A stretch of DNA of 64,000 nt from Solen grandis. Taxonomy: Eukaryota > Mollusca > Bivalvia > Adapedonta > Solenidae. This document shows, in pieces, positions 10,364 to 19,641 of the stretch. Positions within the stretch are counted from its first letter, which is position 1. Each line of letters begins with the position of its first letter. The position numbers and the translations under genes are program-made. The stretch is taken from assembly GCA_021229015.1 (NCBI GenBank), contig CM037792.1, positions 43,098,226-43,162,225 on the forward strand. The letters are read 5' to 3'. The notes under the pieces are model-generated. The model was not told where the DNA came from. It ran no database searches and was given only the letters and a program-made list of their open reading frames with translations.

Positions 10364-11533
10364 TTAATTCTTGGTCGCTGTTGGTGTTAACTGGTCATAA
10401 CCTGATTCTGTTACACTGCTGTGTCGAGATAAAATTTGTTGAAGAATTTCTTTCGCGACGGAGAAGTGGCAAATTCGCAAATTATTTTTTCTCTGACTGT
10501 TCGTGTCATATACAATGAATTCTGAAGATGGATAAGGAAAATCATCCTCTAATGTTATTGCATAGTTTGCATGTTTACTGAACAATGGAGCAAAAAATTG
10601 GGCTGGGATTGACGTCTGTCCGTAGTAGTACACAAGTGATAAATACCCCAACATTTTTGCCAGGGACAAAGCTCTTTCCTGAATTCTATCACTGTAATAA
10701 CCTTTCACATAGGAAACAATACCTCTGAATTCATGAAGATAAACCGTCATCCCGAATTCGTACAAGTAATGAGTTTTTCTGTTATTAACGTCAGCTGCAA
10801 GCTTTTGTAATGTTTTCATTTTCCTTTCATCACATCTTTCTCCAAATTTAACACACAGCTTATCAGCTTCTTGCTCCGAAACAACACCTTTCAGAAAGAA
10901 CTTATCGCCCATAACTACTTTGTTGATCTGGTACGGATATCGTTTCACGTACAGTATTATTGCGTGCTTCAAGACAGATGATATATATCCTACTTTTGCT
11001 TCCTCTTCTCCATCAATTAAGATAAGAACTGGAAGATTTGTTCTTTGATAGATAAATGATACTTTGGAAATAAAATCTTGTAAGTTCATTACTGTTCCCA
11101 ATCTTGCATGAACACACGGAACCCGTTCATGGTACTGCCACAAAAGCCTTTGTGCAAGTGTAGAACCTCCGGATCCTGGCGCATGTAAAATTGTGATCAC
11201 TGATGTTTTGAAATCATCAAGGTGACGTTCTACCTTAGCTGAAAGTTGTTTTAACAGATCTCTATTAATTTCAAACTTTCCGCCCCCCTTTTTATACCAT
11301 ACCCGCCAGTGTAGAGTTCCACCCTTATAAAACTGTGTTATTTGTTCTTCCAACTCCTCATCATCGTCTCTTTGAGAGTAAGGACTTTCTAGGAATAAAA
11401 CGTCTAAATCTTCTCTAAGCCAGATCGCATCTTTTTCATTTAAAGGAGATGCTTTATAATCAGATGCTGTGGGAAAATGATACTCACTTTTGCCTCTTGC
11501 CTTCATAGAGGATTGTTTTGAAAACCATTGCAA
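10364..11533 (-). CDS. SAMD9-like P-loop (STAND) NTPase segment
   Basis: A Walker A motif reads HAPGSGGSTLAQRLLWQY, about residue 117 of this segment. A Walker B-like LPVLILIDGEEE follows some 50 residues later. Upstream, QFYKGGTLHWRVWYKK resembles the block before the P-loop in SAMD9 proteins. The rest is a helical NTPase/winged-helix region. The family is described as STAND-like NTPases, so nucleotide-controlled oligomerisation is the expected role. The segment ends in TAA at 10364-10366 after PTATKN, but recognisable sequence (KEFIEYASCKK) continues in the same frame, so this is a premature stop. A frameshift at an A-run near 10320 then leads into the next segment. Confidence 0.75.
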   Translation of the reverse strand: MQWFSKQSSMKARGKSEYHFPTASDYKASPLNEKDAIWLREDLDVLFLESPYSQRDDDEELEEQITQFYKGGTLHWRVWYKKGGGKFEINRDLLKQLSAKVERHLDDFKTSVITILHAPGSGGSTLAQRLLWQYHERVPCVHARLGTVMNLQDFISKVSFIYQRTNLPVLILIDGEEEAKVGYISSVLKHAIILYVKRYPYQINKVVMGDKFFLKGVVSEQEADKLCVKFGERCDERKMKTLQKLAADVNNRKTHYLYEFGMTVYLHEFRGIVSYVKGYYSDRIQERALSLAKMLGYLSLVYYYGQTSIPAQFFAPLFSKHANYAITLEDDFPYPSSEFIVYDTNSQRKNNLRICHFSVAKEILQQILSRHSSVTESGYDQLTPTATKN

Positions 11534-11538
11534 AGATC

Positions 11539-12141
11539 TTAAAGATTAATGAGCAAATTTCCAAAATATTCTCTTTCAGTGCTCAACCTTTTTTCTGATG
11601 ACAATTTGTGCATACACACAACTATGTGTGGTGTATAAGATAATGTGTCCGCTAAACGACTTAGAAACTTTATCATGTATGGAAGAAGTTCTTCTGATTT
11701 TGGCCATAAAAAGACCAGTGTTAAAGGTGAACAGTCTTCTGAGAAATTTAGCAAGTTGTTCACAGTTATCTGTGACTCCAGCTCTGACATTTTAAACCAT
11801 TTGTGCATGTCTTCAAAGTCAAGTTTGTCTTCCTTTTTTTGATCTTTATTCAGTCTGTTTCCCTTGTTCTTTTCGTCCCCGAAGAAAGCACCACCAAGTG
11901 CTGTGCTCAGATATCATTGGTGCTGTCTTGCCATGTTCCAATTCTAAGATAACGCTTCTTCTAAAACGTTTTGTACTGCATTAAAAACTCCTTTTAATGT
12001 TCCAGATATATCAAAGTCATAAACAGCTATCCATGGGGCCAATGCAATGTTAGACAAATTAGGAATATGTCCTTCCATATCACCGGACAAAAGAACAAAA
12101 TTGCCTTTCTAAAGCCCCTACACTTTCCAGAAAACTCAAAA
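11539..12141 (-). pseudogene. SAMD9-like linker block between AlbA_2 and NTPase, several frameshifts
   Basis: About 200 codons in the position held by the SIR2-like block of SAMD9 proteins. Readable pieces lie in alternating frames: LILSFLESVGALE, then FVLLSGDMEGHIPNLSNIAL and APWIAVYDFDISGTLKGVFN, then LEHGKTAPMISEHSTWWCFL and RGRKEQGKQTE, then DFEDMHKWFKMSELESQIT. The changes cancel each other (near 12140, 12105, 11955, 11860 and 11537), so overall length is kept. I cannot show SIR2 catalytic residues, so the domain identity is inferred only from position. Confidence 0.55.
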
Positions 12142-12741
12142 TTAGTTTTCTTTGTCCTCATCAGCAAGAGTTTGTTCACCATCAAAAGGTTTAGCAACTG
12201 TGTTATTTTGCTTGTCAACAGCGTAAACTTCTTGAAAATGCTTTGTTCCAAGAAACCATTGATAAATCATACCACTTGCCAAGTCTTTCTGTTCACACAA
12301 AGTATTTTTTGCATTTTTCCTGTACCAAAGTTCATTTTCGTGCACAGTTACCGCTTGATTTTGACTTGTTTTATTTACGATGCAGGGACTTCCATGTCCA
12401 GCGCTTGTTTCTATTTCTATCAAGCCAAAGTATTTTGATTTATAAGGAATTCTGTAATATTGATACACAGGCTTCAAAGTGAAAGGATTTTCATCGAAAA
12501 GGTTTTGATAAAAAGAAAAATCATCCACACTCTCGTTTACGCCGACTAAATTATGTGAAGAATCTTTCCGCATTTTAACACCTATTACAATAAAGGACTT
12601 TACCCTATGTGGTGTATTCCATAAGCAAACAATGTCGGTCATGCACTTTAATGGATTTTTAAAGTATGTTTCGTGGGTTGCCACAAAAGAATAGAAGTCG
12701 CTTTCTTGTTGAGACAAAACTGATTTCAATGTTTCACTCAT
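12142..12741 (-). CDS. SAMD9-like AlbA_2 (Schlafen-type) domain segment
   Basis: About 199 residues. ESDFYSFVATHETYFKNPLK, then TDIVCLWNTPHRVKSFIVIG and VKMRKDSSHNLVGVNESVDD match the AlbA_2 pattern (E-x-x-F-K..., hydrophobic helix with N-T, then strand IGV and GV). A later ENELWYRKNAKN fits the closing strand seen in Schlafen and SAMD9 proteins. In vertebrate SAMD9 this domain binds nucleic acid and cleaves tRNA-Phe; activity here is unknown. The frame changes on both sides: an extra base near 12750 separates it from the winged-helix part, and another near 12140 from the linker. Confidence 0.65.
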   Translation of the reverse strand: MSETLKSVLSQQESDFYSFVATHETYFKNPLKCMTDIVCLWNTPHRVKSFIVIGVKMRKDSSHNLVGVNESVDDFSFYQNLFDENPFTLKPVYQYYRIPYKSKYFGLIEIETSAGHGSPCIVNKTSQNQAVTVHENELWYRKNAKNTLCEQKDLASGMIYQWFLGTKHFQEVYAVDKQNNTVAKPFDGEQTLADEDKEN

Positions 12742-12754
12742 TGGATGTGATGCC

Positions 12755-13191
12755 TCAATTTCGTTTAGCTGTTATGTCAGTTCGATTTTGATTTTGCTTT
12801 GACTTTCTTTGAACCGTTGTCCATTTCAAGTTTTCATCTGAACTTGAATCTCCGCATTCATCTTCATGACTCTCTTTCGTAAAATGCGTTGGTGCTTCTT
12901 CAGTGCGTTTATATTCTAAACCGGGTATGTCTTTCTTTACATGGTGTCTTTTTCTTTTCTTCAGTTTTACAGTTGTTGTCTTTTTCCTGCATTTTACGTC
13001 AATAATGTCTTTATGTAAGATAAGAAACTCTTTGAGTGGCAATCCAGACACGTTCTGAAAGGAATTTGTTTTCCATTCATCCAATTTCTCATTGATTGCT
13101 GCTTGCAAGTCTTGTAACGTCATTCCACCATTGTTGACTTCAAGGATGTTTCTGATTAACTCTAATCCGAAATTGTTTTTACTCAATGAAA
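12755..13191 (-). CDS. SAMD9-like N-terminal winged-helix-like segment (start of giant exon)
   Basis: A polypyrimidine tract and TTTCAG acceptor on the minus strand precede 13191. Joined in phase 1 to the RHIM-like exon, the frame reads SLSKNNFGLELIRNILEVNN and then GGMTLQDLQAAINEKL. The pattern of helix, GGM turn, helix is like the OST-HTH/LOTUS or related winged helices. A basic run (KKRKRHHVKK) follows, perhaps a nuclear or RNA-binding patch, then an acidic, serine-rich linker. There is no Met at the exon start, which supports it being an internal exon. Winged-helix assignment is by pattern only. Confidence 0.55.
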
Positions 13192-13575
13192 CTGAAAAAA
13201 AAATAGATTACATAATTTCATTTCTTTACTTCAACTACTAGTATGCATGGATCTTCATTTAATGTACAAGTAAATTGTAGAACATGTATACCTCCCTCTG
13301 GAACATTTCAACAAATAACTACTCTAAATGTTTCCATTGCTTCAAAGTTATTAAACAGCTTGGAAGGCATTATAAAAATATTAATATGAAGATCACTGAT
13401 ACGATTGTGGCAATATTTTATTAAGGTTGTTAACACAAGCGCACGCATGGAGAGATGAGAGAGTATATAATGAAAGCGTCTAAAAAAATCACAGTTGAAA
13501 AATTCCATTCAGGAGGCAGGTAACAGATGTGTAGATTGGTGTGCACAGCAGTTGTGACTCTAGGTCTAGCCTTAC

Positions 13576-13674
13576 CTGGACGGTCGGGTCCTTGTTCAAA
13601 TATTGTCTTCGTTATCTGAACATTTCGGTCACCTATCTGGATACCTGTGCAGTTTGTAAAGATATACGTGTTTC
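13576..13674 (-). CDS. RHIM-like exon of the SAMD9-like gene
   Basis: A 99-nt exon with an acceptor (TTTACAG) and a donor (CCAG/GTAAGG), phase 1 at both ends. It encodes NTYIFTNCTGIQIGDRN followed by VQITKTIFEQGPDRP. IQIGDRNVQI fits the RHIM core of RIPK1 (IQIG..N) and RIPK3 (VQVG..N), the motif that builds amyloid signalling fibrils in necroptosis and in insect IMD-type pathways. Splicing to the next exon at 13191 keeps the frame. This would make the protein an amyloid-signalling NTPase. The exon that supplies the start codon is not identified; a short ATG exon ending at a GTAAAC donor near 16488 (phase 1) is one guess. Confidence 0.55.
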
Positions 13675-13788
13675 CTGTAAAAAGAAAACACACTGAAAAC
13701 ACAGATACATGATCATTTTGCAGAAAGTTTGTTAATGTAACATATAATGTATAGGTACTAATATCGAGCTTCTATACTACAGCAGGTA

Positions 13789-13833
<45 letters not shown>

Positions 13834-14864
13834 AGAGGGGTGCTGTTGTTGTTTTTCTCTGTTACACACTATTTAAAATGAACACCTAATTTGATATTAC
13901 CGGTACATATAGACGTAAATTCTTTCACTTAGACATAAAGATCTACGGTATTGAAATAACTAAGACAAAACCTTATTCAAACTAAATATCATTGAAAAGT
14001 ACGAATCAAGTCCTTACTATCTCCCAGTCAGAAAGCCTCGGTGAAAAATACTTCACCACTCTCGGAAGGAAGTATCAATTAAGTAAGCAGACATCGAGAC
14101 TATTTTCGGTCAACGATTTAGACATAGAGTCAAATTCAAACACGCCACTTAAACATGATAATAGAAAGTGTTTGCAGTTCGACTTAAAAAAGGTTGTTTA
14201 AAGGTGTCAGAGTCGAACATTTTATTTATGCCCGAAATTGCGTTCGTAGCGTTCCTGAGGAACTCTTTTCTCGCGTATTCTTATTCCGGCAAACAAATTG
14301 CTTTGAATTTGAGCATATTGTTACACCCCGCCTGTAGACCCTCGGTTCAGTGTAAACTAAATATTGTCAGGAAATCAACATCACAACTGCGCTGCTTTAA
14401 AGTTAAACATGAATTTTATTTTTGTTTACATATACATTTAGTAAACAATGAAGTTCAATATCAAATATCCATCGATACTTTGTTTATGTACAAATAATAA
14501 ATGTAACTCTGCGCATAGCATAATGAAAAGGATTCAATATCACACACGTACAGTGCTGGTTAACGTTAACTACTTAAATACACAAGTTCACCATTATTGT
14601 AATGATAAACGATCTACAGTGTATAAATATCTTAAAGTACCTAACGGATACTTAAATCGGCGCGCATATTTAAAATACAACCAACAGTTCCAACAGTGCA
14701 ACAGTCAAATGTTGTTAGAACTTTAAATAGACCTTTAAATGTTTTAAGTACTCATTATGATACTAAATATATTTAACTTGAAGTAAACAATATCATAATT
14801 TTATCTTTAAAACTTCCTATAATGTTTATTTACTAGGAATTCCATAATAAAATGCGATGGAATG
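13675..14864. other. Intron or upstream DNA with a (GT)n tract
   Basis: No coding signal seen. It contains the (GT)20 at 13791-13830 and AT-rich sequence. It lies upstream of the RHIM-like exon on the minus strand, so it is probably the first intron of that gene. Confidence 0.5.
13791..13830. repeat. (GT)20 microsatellite
   Basis: Forty bases of uninterrupted GT. Confidence 0.97.
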
Positions 14865-15060
14865 TAGGCCGTGGCTTTACCTAATTCAGACTGTCCTCAA
14901 AATGAGGCCGAAACCCCTTATATAGTAACAACTGGCCGAAACTGGCCGTATGGCCAAAAAGGGGCCGTCGGCCACTACATTGTATTTATTGGCCGACCGA
15001 CCAGAAATACATGGCCGATGACGAAAACACCGTCACTTTAATGTGGCCGAATATGACGTC
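14865..15060. repeat. GGCCG-word cluster
   Basis: About eight GGCCG words, several as GGCCGA, lie within some 190 bases in otherwise AT-rich DNA. An inverted pair (GAATGTAGGCCG near 14870 against CGGCCACTACATT near 14970) suggests a small foldback-type repeat, but no clean ends were found. Confidence 0.5.
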
Positions 15061-15202
15061 AATACAACTGTAAACAAAAATGGAGGTCATTTAAGACTTA
15101 CAATATTACAAGGATTCCAGGCCTAGTAACACAAAAAAAATGGTATGTAAATAATTTATAGAACCTAACCTTAACAGCGTTAATTGCATATTACAATTAT
15201 TG

Positions 15203-15224
15203 TTCCTTCCCATGGGAAGGAACA
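15203..15224. repeat. Perfect 22-bp palindrome
   Basis: A perfect inverted repeat centred on CCATGG (arms GTTCCTTCCCA and TGGGAAGGAAC). It may be the centre of a small foldback repeat; no other role is evident. Confidence 0.9.
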
Positions 15225-15330
15225 TCTATAGTCATACATTTCAACTTGACAGTTTCAGATTCGCTTCCTGCGGAGATGTTATCCCGCTTAGTATCTGATT
15301 TGCCTCATGATACCTACGATGAGACGGGAT

Positions 15331-15425
15331 CCAATCGGAAGTGACGTGATAGCAGAAACCGCCATTTATCTGCCATTTTATTTCACGTGATGTCCGCCAT
15401 TTAACCGCCATTTTATCGGCCATTT
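15331..15425 (-). promoter_or_regulatory. Candidate promoter: CCAAT, ETS, CRE and five YY1-like motifs
   Basis: CCAATCGGAAGTGACGTGAT at 15331-15350 joins a CCAAT box, an ETS site (CGGAAGT) and a CRE half-site (TGACGTGA). The next 66 bases hold five GCCATTT words, read as AAATGGC(G/A/C) on the minus strand, close to the YY1 consensus AAATGGCGG, and one CACGTG E-box. This group is typical of TATA-less metazoan promoters. It lies 1.7 kb upstream of the RHIM-like exon, so it could drive the SAMD9-like gene. No transcript evidence is available here. Confidence 0.4.
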
Positions 15426-15429
15426 AGTC

Positions 15430-17040
15430 AGTCTAGCAGGTGCGCGTAGGTTTAAATTACGGCTTCGTGTTGTCCCGTTTAAGAAAATACGATGTCAGCC
15501 TAAATTAAACTTAGCCCTATTTAAGTCCTTGAATTTCTTGCTTCATTTCCTGTGCTACCATGATTTAAAGAAAAAAAGAAGAACTTAAGAAAGGTTTGAC
15601 TTGGAGAGAAATGTTCAACCAACAATACAGTTTGTCCTTTTCGTACTCTAAGGTTATCCCTTCCATATGCAAATGCTGAAAAACAGCTTTCACTTCATAC
15701 TTCATAGTTTAGAAATGCCCTGGAAGGAACTTTTGGTAGGCTAAAACTTGTACAATGACTTAAGAATCCTATCCTAATAAAAAATCCTATGCAATATACA
15801 TTTTAATCAGGTACACACGAAAATTAACAGAGAAAAACACAGTGTGACCTTAGTACAAATGTAACGCACATAAATGATATAACAATCCGGCTTACAGTCA
15901 GTGTCTATTACATGAAATAAAAGTCATGTTAGTTTCACTACACAAGGATTAAATGTCCGTTCAAGTTGATGACAAGGTAAGTTAGATAAATGTTTTAAAT
16001 GTCTATATAAGAGAATTAATTCACAATGATTGTTCTTCACAAGTATTAAATGTCACTGATATGCGGGGCATATCAATAGCCTTCCACCAAATACATCCGA
16101 GAGATGATGAAAAATGACGGAATTACCCGAGAAGTTCCGATTGACTATCTCTCATAAAGAATTACGCTATGTGCACGTTATATGTATCGGTCTACGTAAT
16201 GAGGATTGCTTTATATAAATGAAGTGAACAGAAAGCAATAAAAATCAAGAAATTATTTGAAAAAACTCCCGTCTTGGTACATACAATTTCACGTGTATTA
16301 AGATATTACGACATAATTTATTTTTGGGACAATCTTAAAAGATAATAATGTTTATGGTCATACCAGAACATGACACTGTCCTTCCTGATGCTGATGCTGC
16401 AGGTTTCGACATCTTTCTCGCATCGAGGCTGGTGTTCAATTAAATAATGGCTTCCTGGAATGTGATTGTCACAAATAAATTGTTTACTTTTCTGAGCAGG
16501 GTGTTTCTTTGACATGGTATAATTGGTACTGGTCAGTTAATGTTACGCTCCATTGATTTTACCTGTTTTATAAGTGGGTAGTGTTTTATAAGTGGGTAGT
16601 TTGATAATTGGCTTTAACAAATCTTGCTTCAGTTGGAAGTTAGACAAGTGTTCGACGGTCCTATTACCGCGTGAGCGCGATGCCGTTGATGTTCCGGCGA
16701 TGAGAAGTGGTGTGTGGCAGAAGACAGTGTTGGACTGTCACCGAACACCTGCTTTGACCTTGGTGGAGTCTCCCAAGAGAGAGAGAAATAGATAAGTGGT
16801 GCTGTCGTGTGATTAATACTGTCATCCCTATAAGAGATAATTACTGGTGTAAACTGTGAGGAGTTTCGGGACTGGCGCCTATTATTGAACAATTTAAAAT
16901 TGTGAAGAATAACTGACTTCAATTTTCTGTAGTAAGAATGAGTAAAACAGTAATTGCTATCTAGAACCGCAAGCGGTATCTCGATTTTCGCTTTTAACCT
17001 AATCAACTTGAACACTTTATTTCAACTCAGCCACAATTTT
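15430..17040. other. No supported gene
   Basis: AT-rich DNA with a short direct repeat of TTTTATAAGTGGGTAGT near 16567. A minus-strand open frame from 16515 begins with Met and has several donor-like GTs. It could be a first exon of the SAMD9-like gene, but nothing supports it beyond phase compatibility of one donor. Confidence 0.4.
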
Positions 17041-17390
17041 CAATATGAAACAGAACGAAAAGGTTTTTTGAAGACCAACTCTCATTTGCACAGTTTCTTT
17101 TGTTTTTTTGTTGTTTTTTTGCAATGTTGGAACATACAAACTCTTCTAGCGCAAATATTTTCCAATACCCTATACTTTGAAATCCATCACATTCTGTGGT
17201 GCTGTCAACAAGGAACAAAATGCTGAAAACCGCATTTCAATCAGACTTTAACGTTTTGAGTTATAAGCAAAAGAGTGATTTTAAGCAAAACGCCCTCTAG
17301 CGGCAAAATGAGAAACAAAATTGCAAAAACAGCAAATAGTTCAAATATATAAGTCGCACTAGTCGAACATTCTTTTTCTTATATATCACA
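17041..17390. repeat. Diverged direct repeat, copy 1
   Basis: It shares with 17895-18240 the ordered segments CTCATTTGCACAGTTT, a T-run, GCAATGTT, TTTTGAGTTATAAGCAAAAG, CTAGCGGCAAAATGAGAAA and AGCAAATAGTTCAA. It is unclassified and old by its divergence. Confidence 0.75.
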
Positions 17391-17894
17391 ATTTCAAGCA
17401 TAAAAACTGATTAACAATTATTCCAAAAAAGGATCAAACTTTGGACTGCCGTAAAATGAACAAATCAAGTCCGATCTACAAAAACTAAACATTATACAAA
17501 ATAACTATTTAGAACTAAAACTTTTGTTCATATACTCTCAATGAAATATTTTTAGATTTGGAGCACTTTGGGGCCGAATAAAAACACAATTACCGTAATA
17601 TGACCTTGACCCTTTTCAATGTTTTTTAACTTTTTAATTGTGAGGCCCTTTCAAACTTAACAAAACAAAACGTGTGAAAATTTCATGACGAATAAACAAA
17701 AAATAAAGTCAGGAGCGACAAAAAAACATGTTTTTGTAATTTTTATTTTTTCCTAAATTTAAATTAAGTTTGACCGTTTCTAGTGGACAAACCACGCATT
17801 TCTTAAATTCGCCACCCCATATATTTTGTGTGTATACGTCTTTCAAATGGTATGCAGCAGACAGAATTCTTCTATCTGATCTCTAACAAAAACG

Positions 17895-18240
17895 GATAGG
17901 TTTTTCGTAGACCTACCCTCATTTACACAGTTTTTTTTTTGTTTTGTTTTTTTTGCGATGTTCGAACATTCAACCTTCCATAGCTCAAAAGCTTAGCCAC
18001 ACGGACCCTCGAATCCTATCATATGTTATAAGGTTATCAACAGGAAACAATGCAAAAACCCGCATTCGAATCGGACTTCAACTTTTTGAGTTATAAGCAA
18101 AAGAATGATTTCAAGAAAAGCGCCCCCTAGCGGCAAAATGAGAAAGAAAACTGATTAAAATTTTACTGTTAGGTACCTAGCAAAGCAGCAAATAGTTCAA
18201 TCAAGTATACTAGTCGCACAAGTCAAACTTTGTATTCTTA
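17895..18240. repeat. Diverged direct repeat, copy 2
   Basis: Second copy of the repeat at 17041-17390, in the same orientation about 855 bases downstream. Shared blocks include TTTTGAGTTATAAGCAAAAG and CTAGCGGCAAAATGAGAAA. The 500-base spacer carries nothing recognisable. Confidence 0.75.
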
Positions 18241-18796
18241 TGTATGTGACAGGGGCGATATTTTACGGTATCAGGATAAATTTGGTGGTCGTAATCCTAT
18301 TAGTGTTTTCTCCCTTTGTTATACAAAGGTAAGCTACCTTTGGTGGTAAACATTCTAAAAGTAGTGTCCACTTTGAGGTCATTTCATGGGTCAGCGATCT
18401 TCCCGCCTTGTTCTTTCCCGTGCAGTCGAGAAAAGATATTTGGACAGTGTAGACGTGTTTTATTTTACCCGGCCTTCTTATTATTTCTTTGAATAATATT
18501 TCTCGACAATCGGTTTGTATATCTGTATATTTGTCATTGGTTCACTTTGATATTACTGTGTAGCGACTCTTATTTTTCATTTCTATTTAAATTTACTTTA
18601 ATGAGTAATTTTGGTAATCTATCTATCTATCTATATATACTGCACAAACTCCCCTTTCGGGTATTACTGGCAGGTGCGCGTCTGTGCAAGGATAAAACTG
18701 TTAAAATAAAAATTTTGTTAGGGTGAGAAAATTTTCTGAAAAAAAGGTGAATATGTTAGGTTTAAGATCTGGTAAAAACATCTTTTTGTTGATTCA

Positions 18797-19090
18797 GGGA
18801 CGGTCTACTATCTGAAACGAGAGGAGCTTTTGTTTAAATGCTAAAAGATCATTTTGTGAGACTATATTTTCTGGTAAGCTGTTCCAAAGTATCACTGTAT
18901 AAGGAAAAAAGGAATATTTAAAGTAGCTAGCTGGAGTATGAATTTGCCTGTAAGATAAAGAGTGTAAGTGGCGGGATATCCTCGCTGGTCTTTCAAGATA
19001 TGCAGGCAATGGGACAGCAACAATGTTATTTACTATTTTGTAAAACATAAGAAGTCTGGTGACATCACGTCTGTACGTCTGTAATTCTTT
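18797..19090 (-). pseudogene. C-terminal fragment of a non-LTR retrotransposon protein
   Basis: A minus-strand frame of about 95 codons contains LQTYRRDVTRLLMFYKIVNN, then RHLHSLSYRQIHTPASYFKY and SFFPYTVILWNSLPENIVS. This is the typical C-terminal end of CR1/Jockey-like LINE ORF2 proteins (R..DARL..MYKI; HS..YRQ; SFFPRTI..WN.LP). Only this end is present, with no RT upstream, so it is a remnant. Confidence 0.75.
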
Positions 19091-19628
19091 GATAGTTTAA
19101 ACAATGGTTCAAGATGGCTTTCGTTCTTGGCGGTAACTGCATTTTAAATATAATGTTCACAATTATCTGAACCTGTTTTACACTCATGTTAACTACTCGC
19201 AGGCTAACAGAAGTCACGGGAGCAGATGACATGATGTAAGCGGTCAATTCCATAAGTTGGTGAGTTTGAGTGTGTTTTAATTTATTATCTACTGTAGCTT
19301 AAAAGTATGGGAGCAAATTCCAATTTTTTAATTTAAAAATATATATTTGTTGTGAACCTAATTTTTTTTAGACATTATTTATGATTAATTGTTGTCTTAC
19401 TATATGAACTGTGATTAATTTATTTACTAAGCTCAATATTGGGAAACTCAGTTGTACGGATTTTGATATAACTCTGCTTAGTGTATTTTATATATGTTTT
19501 ACAGATCGCCGTACGCTGTACGCCGTACACACCATGGATGTGGCAATAAACTATATATGTTGAACTGAATAACTTTTTGTGTTGACTATACTAGCCAGGT
19601 TTACATAAAAAAACACCAAAAGTTACAA

Positions 19629-19641
19629 TGGCGCCCAACGT
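19629..19641 (+). promoter_or_regulatory. Possible tRNA-Lys primer binding site of the gypsy element
   Basis: TGGCGCCCAACGT is complementary to the 3' end of a Lys tRNA and stands two bases after ...TTACA, as expected beside a 5' LTR ending in CA. An AATAAA lies about 75 bases before it. The matching 3' LTR could not be aligned, so the link with the element at 21459 is tentative. Confidence 0.4.

Larger units (their letters stand above)
8566..13674 (-). pseudogene. SAMD9/SAMD9L-like STAND NTPase gene with RHIM-like exon, frame-broken
   Basis: Two exons are visible. The 99-nt RHIM-like exon (13674-13576) joins in phase 1 to a giant exon that starts at 13191 and ends in TAG at 8566. The giant exon is 4.6 kb, about 1540 codons, close to the ~1580 residues of vertebrate SAMD9/SAMD9L, so nothing large has been lost. 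Order on the minus strand: winged helix, AlbA_2 (Schlafen-like), an intervening block, P-loop NTPase, helical repeats, OB fold. This matches the order known for the family, whose members act as cytosolic innate-immune effectors in vertebrates; function here is inferred. At least eight single-base frame changes and one TAA interrupt it. Either it is a young pseudogene or the assembly has indel errors. No SAM domain was found. Confidence 0.75.

Noticed and set aside
16364..16515. Minus-strand ATG exon candidate for the SAMD9-like gene using the GTATGA donor
   Set aside because: That donor leaves phase 2, incompatible with the phase-1 RHIM exon. An earlier GTAAAC donor would fit but has no other support, so it is not listed as a feature.
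19500..19540. GCCGTACGCTGTACGCCGTAC as an operator-like inverted repeat
   Set aside because: Short direct/inverted GTACG words with no context; too small to interpret.
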